Below, in pieces: positions 1 to 5,429 of a stretch of DNA of 6,785 bases. Below the pieces are notes generated by a model. It saw only the letters and a program-made list of their open reading frames with translations. It was not told where the DNA came from and did not search any database. The first letter of the stretch is position 1; every line of letters starts with the position of its first letter. Where the stretch lies: NCBI GenBank assembly GCA_031255155.1, contig JAIRTB010000092.1, positions 1 through 6,785 on the forward strand. The letters are read 5' to 3'. This stretch comes from Rickettsiales bacterium (GTDB lineage Bacteria; Pseudomonadota; Alphaproteobacteria; Rs-D84; CACZYB01). Both the position numbers and the translations under genes were made by a program.

Positions 1-88
1 GGCGGGCTATCTCGGCCTCGGCCTTTTCGTGCCCGGCAAGAAAGGGGTTCGAAATCGGCTCGGGCATGGACAGGGCCGGCTCGGTCAT
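1..88 (-). CDS. holB: DNA polymerase III subunit delta' (HolB), N-terminal fragment
   Basis: Only the first 29 codons are present; the gene continues beyond the left edge. The ATG at 88 overlaps the stop of the upstream kinase gene in an ATGA, so translation is probably coupled; I see no convincing Shine-Dalgarno. After a short lead, residues 14-28 read NPFLAGHEKAEAEIA, which matches the N-terminus of alphaproteobacterial delta' subunits (NP-x-L-x-GHE-x-AE). In that family this segment precedes the AAA+ fold, which would lie outside the window. HolB is a clamp-loader subunit that helps load the beta clamp during replication. The position after dac and a nucleotide kinase matches the dac–tmk–holB order common in Alphaproteobacteria and supports the call. 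ATG at 67 (residue 8) is an alternative start. Confidence 0.8.
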   Translation of the reverse strand, partial: MTEPALSMPEPISNPFLAGHEKAEAEIAR

Positions 89-600
89 AGCCATGATTCG
101 AGCTTGGCGATGAAATCGCCCTCCGCCAGGTCCAGGGGCAGGTCGTTGTCGTATGTCCAGTCGTATGCGTAGCCGTCCACGCCGTCGTCGCTCGGGTTGC
201 CGAAAACCTTTTCCTCGACGCGCTTTGAGCGGACGAGCAGGGTCCTGACATCCGCCCTGTCCCCGGCAAGGGCGCGGGCGCGGGCGGTGAATTTCTCTAT
301 CTCGGCCGGCTCTCGTATGTGCGCGAACATAAGCTCGGCTCCGCCGGCCAGGAATTTCTCCGCCTCGCCAAGGCAATAGCGCGTGGGCAGGTCGTTGTAT
401 TGGGCGCATAGGGCTTTCAGGTCGCCAAGGAATTTCCGCGCCCTGTCGCTTTTGTCATAGTCGGCGCCCGCCATGGCGGCAAGTTCCTTTATGGGTGTGA
501 TCGAGGATATGTTCAGGGTCCTGAAATGCCGCCCGGCGATTTCGCATAAAGTGTCTTTGCCGCAGCCGCCCTTGCCGTTTATCGTGATTATGGTCTTCAT
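85..600 (-). CDS. P-loop nucleotide kinase-like protein in the tmk position
   Basis: This encodes a 171-residue soluble protein. Residues 3-8 form a beta strand leading into a Walker A loop, G9-KGGC-G14-K15-D16-T17. The GKDT form is typical of T4-type dNMP kinases and phosphomevalonate kinases rather than of thymidylate kinase. Other marked segments are NDLPTRY (69-75), HIREP (94-98) and a C-terminal YDNDLPLDL (150-158), like the closing segment seen in dNMP kinases. I recall uncharacterised proteins with DLPTRY and IREP motifs in gut Firmicutes, but cannot check this. The start at 600 overlaps the dac stop in an ATGA, and its own stop overlaps the holB start in the same way. The slot between dac and holB normally holds tmk, but I find no TMK-type P-loop or DR(Y/F) motif. 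Nucleotide kinase is likely; the substrate is unknown, with dTMP a hypothesis from context. Codon use, including AUA, matches the neighbours. Confidence 0.85.
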   Translation of the reverse strand: MKTIITINGKGGCGKDTLCEIAGRHFRTLNISSITPIKELAAMAGADYDKSDRARKFLGDLKALCAQYNDLPTRYCLGEAEKFLAGGAELMFAHIREPAEIEKFTARARALAGDRADVRTLLVRSKRVEEKVFGNPSDDGVDGYAYDWTYDNDLPLDLAEGDFIAKLESWL

Positions 601-1970
601 TGCTTGCCCGCCATTCTTCCAAGCAGTATGCCGATGTTCTGGAATATCCGGGAGGCGAAGTTCGACCTTTCCACCCCGTCCGTGGCGACAAGGTCGTATT
701 CCCCGGCCTTGGCCCCGTCCGCGTATAGGGTAAGGGTGCCAAGCTTCTGCCCCTTGGCGACCGGGGCGGCGGCGGGGGTGTCGTATGTGGCGTAAAGGTC
801 CGCCGCCGGGGCGGATCCGGCCCGTGCCGAGACAAGGACATCCCGGTCCGGGGCGGCGCCGACGGAACCCTGCCGGCCGAACCATACCGGCACGCGCAGG
901 ACCTCGGCCCCCTTTTCGAAATAGACGAAGTTCGAAAATTCCTTGAACCCCCATTCCAAAAGGGCCTTGCTCTCGGAAAAGCGGTTGTAGGAGGGATTGG
1001 GGCCTTTGAGGCCGTTGATGACCGAGACAAGCCGCCGCCCGCCCTTGACCGCCGACGCGGCAAGCCCGTATCCGCCCTTCGAGGTGTGCCCGGTTTTTAT
1101 CCCGTCCGACGAGGGCATTATCCACAAAAGCTTGTTCCGGTTGTCCTTGTTTCCGGTAAGGTCCCTGCGGTATAGGAACTCCTTCTCCCCGAAATAATGG
1201 TAGTATTCGGGAAAGTCCGAGATAAGGCGCCGCGATAGAAGGGCGATGTCCCTGGCCGGCATAAGGTGCTCTTTCTCGTACCACCCGCTTGCGTTCAAGA
1301 TAGTGGTGCCCGTCATGCCAAGCCGCGCCGCCAGCTGGTTCAGCTCGGCCACGAAATTCGCCTCCGAGCCGCTGATGTTCTCGGCAAGGACGACCGCCGC
1401 GTCGTTGCCCGAATTTACGATAAGGCCGCGCAAAAGGTCCTCGACCCGCACTTTTTCGCCAAGTTCGAGGAACATGGTGCTGCCGGAGTTGGCGTTCATG
1501 GCCTTGGCCTTTTTCCAGGCCTCCTGCCCCACGGTGAATTGGTCGTCAAGGGTTATCCTCCCCTCGCGCAACAGTTCGAAAACCCTGTAAGCGGAAAGTA
1601 TTTTCGACATAGAGGACGGCGACGCTGGGGCGGCGCTGGCCTTTTCGTAAAGGACGCTGCCGCTGTCGTGGTCGACAAGTATCGCGTATGGAGACTTGAT
1701 CTCGGGCGCGGGCGCCGCCCAAGCCGGCCCTGCCGCCAATATCGCCGCGACCGTCAAAGCCGCCGCCTGCCTTGCCGCGAATTTCGCATGCGCCGCCAGA
1801 GTTGTTAAAGCCGATCGGACCGCTAATGTCGCATGCGCCGCCAGAGCCATAAGGACCGCCGCCGCCGACCGGACCGTAAATAATGCCGCGACCGTCAAAG
1901 CCGCCGCCTGCCTTGCCGCCGCAGGGAACGGGCGCGAAACGCATGATTGGATAAAAGCGTCGCGCCTCAT
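597..1970 (-). CDS. D-alanyl-D-alanine carboxypeptidase (PBP5/6 family, peptidase S11)
   Basis: This is a 457-residue precursor of a periplasmic serine DD-carboxypeptidase, which removes the terminal D-Ala from peptidoglycan pentapeptides. All three active-site motifs are present: S120-M-S-K123 (SxxK), S187-G-N189 (SxN) and K292-T-G294 (KTG). A PBP5-type C-terminal domain follows, and the last ~20 residues could form an amphipathic membrane-anchoring helix. A likely signal-peptidase site follows AWA at residue 85, so the leader is about 85 residues instead of the usual 20-30 and contains in-frame duplications (see the repeat entries). I chose ATG 1970 because it overlaps the upstream stop in an ATGA and has AGGTG at 1977-1981, 6 nt away. 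An in-frame ATG at 1850 (residue 41) would give a shorter leader but lacks a ribosome binding site. It is known as dac or dacC in relatives; the paralogue cannot be fixed from sequence alone. Confidence 0.95.
   Translation of the reverse strand: MRRDAFIQSCVSRPFPAAARQAAALTVAALFTVRSAAAVLMALAAHATLAVRSALTTLAAHAKFAARQAAALTVAAILAAGPAWAAPAPEIKSPYAILVDHDSGSVLYEKASAAPASPSSMSKILSAYRVFELLREGRITLDDQFTVGQEAWKKAKAMNANSGSTMFLELGEKVRVEDLLRGLIVNSGNDAAVVLAENISGSEANFVAELNQLAARLGMTGTTILNASGWYEKEHLMPARDIALLSRRLISDFPEYYHYFGEKEFLYRRDLTGNKDNRNKLLWIMPSSDGIKTGHTSKGGYGLAASAVKGGRRLVSVINGLKGPNPSYNRFSESKALLEWGFKEFSNFVYFEKGAEVLRVPVWFGRQGSVGAAPDRDVLVSARAGSAPAADLYATYDTPAAAPVAKGQKLGTLTLYADGAKAGEYDLVATDGVERSNFASRIFQNIGILLGRMAGKQ
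1744..1919. repeat. 35-bp perfect direct repeat in the dac leader
   Basis: Two identical 35-bp copies lie at 1744-1778 and 1885-1919, offset by 141 bp or exactly 47 codons. On the minus strand both encode the hydrophobic stretch RQAAALTVAA (dac residues 20-29 and 67-76). The bases just outside differ, so the identity has sharp ends. This points to an internal in-frame duplication within the export leader. Confidence 0.9.
1784..1846. repeat. 18-bp direct repeat nested in the dac leader
   Basis: Identical 18-bp copies occur at 1784-1801 and 1829-1846, offset by 45 bp or 15 codons, between the two larger copies. They encode the related segments LAAHA around residues 43-47 and 58-62. Together with the 35-bp repeat they indicate stepwise expansion of this low-complexity leader. 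Confidence 0.85.
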
Positions 1971-2434
1971 CTCGGACACCTGAACTCGCCGCCGCCCGCG
2001 GCTATGTTGTCCGCAAGCTTTTGGCCGTTGTAATGGACTATGTCGTCCCTGTATTCGCACAAGGCGGACGAGGGCACGAACTTTTCGTCCCTGTATTCCA
2101 CGATCTCGGCGCCCCAGTCGTAATAGCGGGCGACGGACCGGGCGACAAGCGGCTCGCCCTCCCCTACGAAAATCCTCTCGGCGCGGACCAGGCGCCCGTC
2201 TTCATAGTCGTTCACCCGGCGCAGGGCGTTCGGCTCGTCTATATATCTGTCGCGGGTGCGGGCGGTATAGCGGGAAAAGTATTCCTGGCGCCCGTCCGCG
2301 CGGGCCTTTTGTCCCTTTTCGCACCACCCGCGATAGTCGCGGCATTTCGCGACATCGCCCTGGCCCGTATACTTCGCCCGGCCGGAATCCGCGCACGCGC
2401 AAAGCAGGATCAAATAAGCGAGGTGCCTTTTCAT
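1967..2434 (-). CDS. putative small lipoprotein of unknown function
   Basis: The product is 155 residues. Residues 1-13 form a short basic, then hydrophobic export signal ending LLCA, followed by C14, which gives a plausible but non-ideal lipobox (Cys at -2). Ala at +2 would suit outer-membrane sorting by E. coli rules. The mature part is charged and rich in Tyr, Arg and Asp, without further membrane segments. It has four more cysteines (about 31, 38, 125, 153) that could form disulfides in the periplasm. I do not recognise a family. Its stop overlaps the dac start in an ATGA, so it is co-translated with dac. In many Alphaproteobacteria this position is held by rlpA, but no RlpA motif is visible. 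I chose ATG 2434 over ATG 2446 because the predicted transcript begins near 2445 and a GGA purine run lies before 2434; 2446 would be essentially leaderless. Confidence 0.75.
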   Translation of the reverse strand: MKRHLAYLILLCACADSGRAKYTGQGDVAKCRDYRGWCEKGQKARADGRQEYFSRYTARTRDRYIDEPNALRRVNDYEDGRLVRAERIFVGEGEPLVARSVARYYDWGAEIVEYRDEKFVPSSALCEYRDDIVHYNGQKLADNIAAGGGEFRCPR

Positions 2435-2451
2435 TGTTTTTTCCATAGGGG

Positions 2452-2480
2452 AATTTACAGGGAAATCCGCCGGGTGTCAA
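2452..2480 (-). promoter_or_regulatory. sigma70-type promoter for lipoprotein–dac–kinase–holB
   Basis: On the minus strand a perfect TTGACA (-35, 2475-2480) is followed after 17 nt by TAAATT (-10, 2452-2457; 4 of 6 consensus bases). It lies just past the ccrM stop. Transcription would start near 2445, giving the downstream genes a ccrM-independent source of mRNA. Its existence is inferred from sequence only. Confidence 0.55.
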
Positions 2481-2482
2481 GG

Positions 2483-3577
2483 CTATTTAGGGCGCCCCTT
2501 TGTTTCGCGCGCGCCCTGGCCCGGCCGGCTTGGCCGATCCCTGTATTTCGCGCGCAGCTCGTCTATGGACTTGCCATTCAAGAACCAAAAGGTCCACCCG
2601 TTGCACGAGGGCAGGCGGCGGAGCGCGGCCGAAACCTGGTGTATCGAGCCCCTTGTCTCGCCGCATGCGACCGAGCCGTCCGCCTGGACTATGGCGAAAA
2701 AGCGGCCCTTTTCGTCGGACAGGCGCGCGCCGCTTTTGATTATCCCGGCCGAGACCAGCTCGCCGAAAGCCACCCTCTCGGCGCGGCGCTTTTCCGTTAT
2801 GCCAAGGGCGGCGCCCACTTTCGCCGCGGCTATGCGCCGTTGGGCGGCAAGGGCGTATTTGGGGTCCCTTTCGATTCCGATAAAGCCGCGGCCAAGCGAT
2901 TTCGCCACGGCGCCGGTCGTCCCGCTGCCGCAGAAAGGGTCGAGGACCACGCCGCCCTTGTCGGTGCAGGCGAGTATTATGCGGTATAGGAGGGCTTCGG
3001 GCTTTTGCGTGGGGTGTAGGGTTTTTCCGTCCTCGCCGCGGATCCTCTCGCCCCCCTTGCATACGGGCAGCCACCAGTCGCTCCTCATCTGCAATCCGTC
3101 GTTGAGGGCCTTCATCGCCTCATAGTGGAAAGTGTATTTGGACTGGCGGGATTTCGACGCCCAGATAAGGGTTTCGTGCGCGTTGGTAAAGCGCGTTCCG
3201 CGGAAATTGGGCATAGGGTTGTTCTTTACCCATATGATGTCGTTCAATATCCAGAATCCCACGTTTTGGAGCAGGGTCCCCACGCGGAATATGTTGTGAT
3301 AGCTTCCGATGGCCCAGACGGTGCCGTCCGGCTTTAATACGCGCCGTATCTCGGCAAGCCATGTCTGGGTGAACCAGTCGTATTCCGCCATGTTGTCGAA
3401 CTTGTCCCAATAGTCGTCCACGGGGCATAAAGGCGTGTTGTCCGGACGGATAAGGGTGTGCTTTTTGGCCAGTTGCAGGTTGTATGGAGGATCCGCGAAC
3501 GCCATGTCGATGGTGTTGTCGCCGATGGATTTGAGTTTTTCTATGCAGTCGCCGACGATTACGCGGATATCTTCCAT
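2483..3577 (-). CDS. ccrM: CcrM-type adenine-N6 DNA methyltransferase (GANTC)
   Basis: This 364-residue protein is a beta-class adenine methyltransferase, with catalytic motif IV D29-P-P-Y32 ahead of the AdoMet-binding motif I at D213-PFCGSGT-220. HPTQKP at 188-193 and the long central section fit the CcrM/HinfI group. The C-terminal extension (about 265-350), containing CNGWTFW at 325-331 and IDELR at 338-342, is the CcrM-type DNA-recognition region and separates it from shorter orphan methyltransferases. In Alphaproteobacteria CcrM remethylates GANTC after replication and times cell-cycle transcription. No restriction enzyme is adjacent, consistent with a solitary regulatory methylase. I chose ATG 3577 because AAGGGA (3585-3590) lies 7 nt before it and the promoter at 3598-3626 would exclude an upstream in-frame ATG at 3607. 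Specificity is inferred from family resemblance. Confidence 0.95.
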   Translation of the reverse strand: MEDIRVIVGDCIEKLKSIGDNTIDMAFADPPYNLQLAKKHTLIRPDNTPLCPVDDYWDKFDNMAEYDWFTQTWLAEIRRVLKPDGTVWAIGSYHNIFRVGTLLQNVGFWILNDIIWVKNNPMPNFRGTRFTNAHETLIWASKSRQSKYTFHYEAMKALNDGLQMRSDWWLPVCKGGERIRGEDGKTLHPTQKPEALLYRIILACTDKGGVVLDPFCGSGTTGAVAKSLGRGFIGIERDPKYALAAQRRIAAAKVGAALGITEKRRAERVAFGELVSAGIIKSGARLSDEKGRFFAIVQADGSVACGETRGSIHQVSAALRRLPSCNGWTFWFLNGKSIDELRAKYRDRPSRPGQGARETKGRPK

Positions 3578-3584
3578 AAAGCTG

Positions 3585-3590
3585 TCCCTT
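3585..3590 (-). promoter_or_regulatory. ribosome binding site deciding the ccrM start
   Basis: AAGGGA on the minus strand lies 7 nt before ATG 3577. With the predicted transcription start at about 3590-3591, the ccrM leader would be only about 13 nt, nearly all ribosome binding site. Confidence 0.7.
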
Positions 3591-3597
3591 GGGGGCG

Positions 3598-3626
3598 AGT
3601 ATAGCACGAATCCGCCGTCCGTTCAA
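3598..3626 (-). promoter_or_regulatory. ccrM promoter
   Basis: On the minus strand TTGAAC (-35, 3621-3626; 4 of 6) and TATACT (-10, 3598-3603; 5 of 6) are separated by exactly 17 nt. A GANTC site (3608-3612) lies inside the spacer, placing a CcrM target where RNA polymerase or a methylation-sensing regulator would bind. No TTAA-N7-TTAA CtrA box is visible nearby. Confidence 0.7.
3608..3612. promoter_or_regulatory. GANTC site in the ccrM promoter spacer
   Basis: GAATC is a CcrM recognition sequence located between the -10 and -35 of the ccrM promoter. Its methylation state would change at each replication passage, so it may feed back on ccrM transcription. The position is seen directly; the function is inferred. 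Confidence 0.6.
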
Positions 3627-3651
3627 ATGAAATCTTGCGCCCCGGGGCGAG

Positions 3652-3656
3652 GATTC
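3652..3656. promoter_or_regulatory. GANTC site upstream of the ccrM -35
   Basis: GATTC, a second CcrM target, lies 26 nt upstream of the ccrM -35 element. A third (GACTC, 3821-3825) lies further up, between two hairpins of the same intergenic region. Confidence 0.5.
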
Positions 3657-3671
3657 AAGGCGCCCTGCCCC

Positions 3672-3698
3672 AAAAAAAATTCCGCGCGGCGGATTTTT
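3672..3698 (-). terminator. possible terminator hairpin upstream of ccrM
   Basis: A hairpin pairs 3675-3685 with 3689-3698: five GC-rich pairs, one bulged base, five A-T pairs and a 3-nt loop. Read leftward it ends in an eight-T run (3672-3679), the form of a Rho-independent terminator. It would stop leftward transcripts before they enter the ccrM promoter. Read rightward it ends in only five Ts, so any rightward activity should be weaker. Confidence 0.4.
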
Positions 3699-3712
3699 AC
3701 TCATATTTTTCT

Positions 3713-3766
3713 CAATCAAAAGTCCCCGCAAGCGAGCGAAGCTTGCCGAGGAGCAACTTTTGATTG
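3713..3766. repeat. long inverted repeat with nested stem
   Basis: A perfect 11-bp outer stem (3713-3723 with 3756-3766) encloses a 6-bp inner stem (3728-3733 with 3741-3746) and a 7-nt loop. No T-run follows on either strand, so it does not look like a terminator. The G·U pairing between the stems is better in leftward RNA. It lies outside the predicted ccrM and rplS transcripts. Confidence 0.75.
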
Positions 3767-3784
3767 CTGACAATAAAAAGCCCG

Positions 3785-3817
3785 AAAATTTCCGGCGACA
3801 TGCGCGGCGGAAATTTT
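3785..3817. repeat. 10-bp inverted repeat with A/T ends and CG centre
   Basis: AAAATTTCCG at 3785-3794 pairs perfectly with 3808-3817 across a 13-nt loop. Two further Ts follow the right arm (3818-3819). Its AAAATTTCCG/CGGAAATTTT pattern resembles the hairpin at 3675-3698. Confidence 0.7.
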
Positions 3818-3833
3818 TTCGACTCTTCCAACG

Positions 3834-3860
3834 GAAAAATGTCGCGCAGCGATATTTTTC
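3834..3860. repeat. 12-bp inverted repeat with one wobble pair
   Basis: GAAAAATGTCGC at 3834-3845 pairs with 3849-3860 across a 3-nt loop, with a single G·T position. It again has A/T-rich outer arms and a GC-rich centre, and is the fourth hairpin in under 200 bp. Confidence 0.7.
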
Positions 3861-3881
3861 GTTGATGTCTCTATATTTTCC

Positions 3882-3909
3882 TTGCTTTCTCCGAAAAACA
3901 GGCTATGAT
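3882..3909 (+). promoter_or_regulatory. rplS promoter
   Basis: TTGCTT (3882-3887; weak -35) and TATGAT (3904-3909; 5 of 6 for -10) are separated by 16 nt. A start near 3916 would give a leader of about 26 nt containing AAAGGCG ahead of the rplS ATG. This is the best rightward promoter in the divergent region. Confidence 0.6.
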
Positions 3910-3941
3910 ACGCAGCTGTTTATAAAAACAAAAGGCGAAAA

Positions 3942-4430
3942 ATGCTGGGCATATTGAAATTCATAGAAAAGCGCGAGATGGACAAGGATGCCAAAAAGAT
4001 CCCCGCTTTCAAGGCGGGCGACACCCTGCGCGTCCACACCCGCGTGGTCGAGGGCAAGAACGAGAGGATCCAGGTGTTCGAGGGCGTGTGCATAGCGCGC
4101 CGCAACGATGGCGTCAACAGCTCGTTTTCCGTGTATAAGCAGTCGTTCGGCAGCGGGGTGGAAAAGGTGTTCCCGCTCTACGCGCCCGTGGTGGCGAAAA
4201 TCGAAATAGCGAAACATGGCCGGGTCCGCCGCTCGAAATTGTATTATCTGAAAAGCCTGTTCGGCAAAAAGGCAAGGATAGCCGAGGATCTGGCCGCCGC
4301 GGCCAAGGCGCGCGCCGCCGCCAAAGCCGATGCCGCCGATGCCGGTTTGTCCGGCTCCGCGTCCGGTTCCGATGCGTCGGGCTTGGGCGAGGCGCCGGCT
4401 AAGGGCGGCAAAGGCTCCAAAGCCGCATAA
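3942..4430 (+). CDS. rplS: 50S ribosomal protein L19
   Basis: This 162-residue protein is L19, which lies at the interface of the two ribosomal subunits. The family core is clear: [16 protein letters not shown] (20-35), [14 protein letters not shown] (41-54), SFSVYK (61-66), [11 protein letters not shown] (71-81) and the basic [10 protein letters not shown] (94-103). The core ends near residue 115; the last ~50 residues are an Ala/Gly/Ser/Lys-rich tail, longer than the usual ~115-130-residue protein though Ala-rich tails are common in Alphaproteobacteria. The start follows AAAGGCG, and [12 protein letters not shown] aligns with the normal N-terminal helix. rplS usually follows rpsP–rimM–trmD; here it is first in its transcription unit, with its own promoter, and mlaD follows after 35 nt. 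Confidence 0.97.
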   Translation: MLGILKFIEKREMDKDAKKIPAFKAGDTLRVHTRVVEGKNERIQVFEGVCIARRNDGVNSSFSVYKQSFGSGVEKVFPLYAPVVAKIEIAKHGRVRRSKLYYLKSLFGKKARIAEDLAAAAKARAAAKADAADAGLSGSASGSDASGLGEAPAKGGKGSKAA

Positions 4431-4465
4431 CCGCGCCCGCGGCAGGCAAGGCCGGGAGGGAGGCT

Positions 4466-4939
4466 ATGGTGAAAAGCAAAGTCAAAGATTTTCTTGCCGC
4501 GCTTGCAAGGGGCAGGAATCCTTTCGAAGTCATGGCCGGGGCCGCGATAATACTCGTCGCGCTGGGCTTTTTGGCGTGGGGAGTGTCAAGCGCGCGCACC
4601 CGCGTTTCGGGCCAGACCCTTATGACAAGTTTCAGCCGGGCCGGAGGGCTTGCCCGCGGCGCGGATGTGTCGGTCCGCGGCGTCAAGATAGGCCAGGTGG
4701 CCGAGCTGCGCCTGAACCCCGGGGATTACTCCGTCGATGTGGTGATGAGCGTCGACGGGCGCTACAAGATACCCGCGGATTCCACGGCGCGGATAATGTC
4801 CGGCGGGCTGTTCGGCGGGAAATATGTGGATATATCGATAGGGTCCGGCGCCCGCGCGGCGGACGGGTCGGCGCGCCTGAAATCGGCGGAGTATAAATCG
4901 TTGGAGGAAATAATCGGCGATGTCATTTTCAAGGATTAG
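4466..4939 (+). CDS. mlaD: MlaD-like MCE-domain protein (inner-membrane lipid transport)
   Basis: The product is 157 residues: a short basic cytoplasmic N-terminus, one transmembrane helix (about 22-40) and a periplasmic MCE domain (about 48-127). Typical MCE features are F56, GLARGADVSVRGVKIGQV (61-78), IPADSTARI (102-110) and GLFGGKYVDI (114-123). In the Mla system MlaD forms a hexameric ring that shuttles phospholipids between the inner membrane and periplasmic carriers, together with MlaE and MlaF. Neither partner gene is here, which is common when mla genes are dispersed. GGAGG lies just before the ATG. The length is normal, and the end SLEEIIGDVIF matches alphaproteobacterial MlaD proteins. 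Its 3' end overlaps the DUF2155 gene by 20 nt. Confidence 0.93.
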   Translation: MVKSKVKDFLAALARGRNPFEVMAGAAIILVALGFLAWGVSSARTRVSGQTLMTSFSRAGGLARGADVSVRGVKIGQVAELRLNPGDYSVDVVMSVDGRYKIPADSTARIMSGGLFGGKYVDISIGSGARAADGSARLKSAEYKSLEEIIGDVIFKD

Positions 4940-5390
4940 GGCGGCTTGCTCGTCCGTATTTCCAGGATTTTTCGGATTTTTCAAAGCGCCCGTAGAGTGC
5001 AAAAAGCGCGGATTGCGCGGATTTTTCGGCTTGCTCGGGGTGCTCGGCCTGTGCGCGTTCACAAACGTTCCCCGCCGCTCGGCCCTGTTGCGCGCTTTGA
5101 ATAAACAGACCGGCCGGGTGCAGGATATGGATGTCGCGGTCGGCGGGGTCGAGCTGTTCGAAAGCCTTGCGCTCAGGGTTTCCGCCTGTTTCGACAGGCC
5201 CGCGGACGAAGAGCCGGAAAATTCGGCGTTCGTCCAAATCTCGGAAACGACCGCGGGGCACAAGGACGAAATCGCCGCCTCGCGCAGCAATCCTCCGGTG
5301 TTCAGCGGATGGTTCTTTTCGTCCAGCCCGTCGCTCTCCGCGATGGAGCACCCCGATTACGATATCTGGCTGTTGAAATGCGCCGATTGA
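4920..5390 (+). CDS. DUF2155 domain protein, exported
   Basis: This 156-residue protein has a C-terminal DUF2155 domain (about 57-154), recognised from LRALNKQTGRVQDMDVAVGG (57-76), C90, the EEPENSAF segment (97-104), FSGWFFSSSPSLSAMEHP (128-145) and DIWLLKC (148-154). C90 and C154 are probably a disulfide pair. DUF2155 proteins are small envelope proteins of Alphaproteobacteria with no assigned biochemical role. The N-terminus has two hydrophobic stretches (12-21 and 34-47), the second probably an export signal or membrane anchor. The ATG lies inside mlaD; the nearest GGAGG (4903-4907) is 12 nt away, rather far, so translation may be coupled to mlaD. No other convincing in-frame start exists. 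In relatives I recall an NDUFA12-like complex I gene near DUF2155; none is present here. Confidence 0.85.
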   Translation: MSFSRIRAACSSVFPGFFGFFKAPVECKKRGLRGFFGLLGVLGLCAFTNVPRRSALLRALNKQTGRVQDMDVAVGGVELFESLALRVSACFDRPADEEPENSAFVQISETTAGHKDEIAASRSNPPVFSGWFFSSSPSLSAMEHPDYDIWLLKCAD

Positions 5391-5402
5391 CCGGCGTATA
5401 AA
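5373..5402 (+). promoter_or_regulatory. internal promoter for the CYTH gene
   Basis: TTGAAA (5373-5378; 5 of 6) and TATAAA (5397-5402; 5 of 6) are separated by 18 nt. It overlaps the end of the DUF2155 gene, and transcription would start near 5409, about 20 nt before the CYTH start codon. It would let this gene be expressed apart from rplS–mlaD. Confidence 0.55.
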
Positions 5403-5429
5403 TTGCCCCCAAGGCGGCAAGGAGGAACA

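Noticed and set aside
601..1284. Extended N-terminus for the kinase gene
   Set aside because: The extension is out-of-frame translation of dac; the ATGA overlap at 597-600 and the Walker A at residue 9 fix the start at 600.
1971..2060. Upstream start at 2060 for dac
   Set aside because: It would run 90 nt into the lipoprotein gene; the ATG at 1970 has an AGGTG ribosome binding site and the ATGA overlap.
2021..2989. Long rightward open frame of 322 codons opposite ccrM and the lipoprotein gene
   Set aside because: It is antisense to two well-supported genes, has no domain I recognise, and is the kind of open frame that GC-rich coding DNA gives on the opposite strand.
3713..3766. Inverted repeat as a Rho-independent terminator
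   Set aside because: No T-run follows the stem on either strand.
3660..3941. AT-rich divergent region as a replication origin
   Set aside because: I find no DnaA-box (TTATNCACA) cluster, and no origin-associated gene is adjacent.
3760..3957. Small rightward open frame of 65 codons in the intergenic region
   Set aside because: It runs through two inverted repeats and the rplS promoter and overlaps the rplS start; nothing suggests it is translated.
4431..4465. Terminator between rplS and mlaD
   Set aside because: Only a 4-bp CCGC/GCGG stem without a T-run is present, so read-through into mlaD is more likely.
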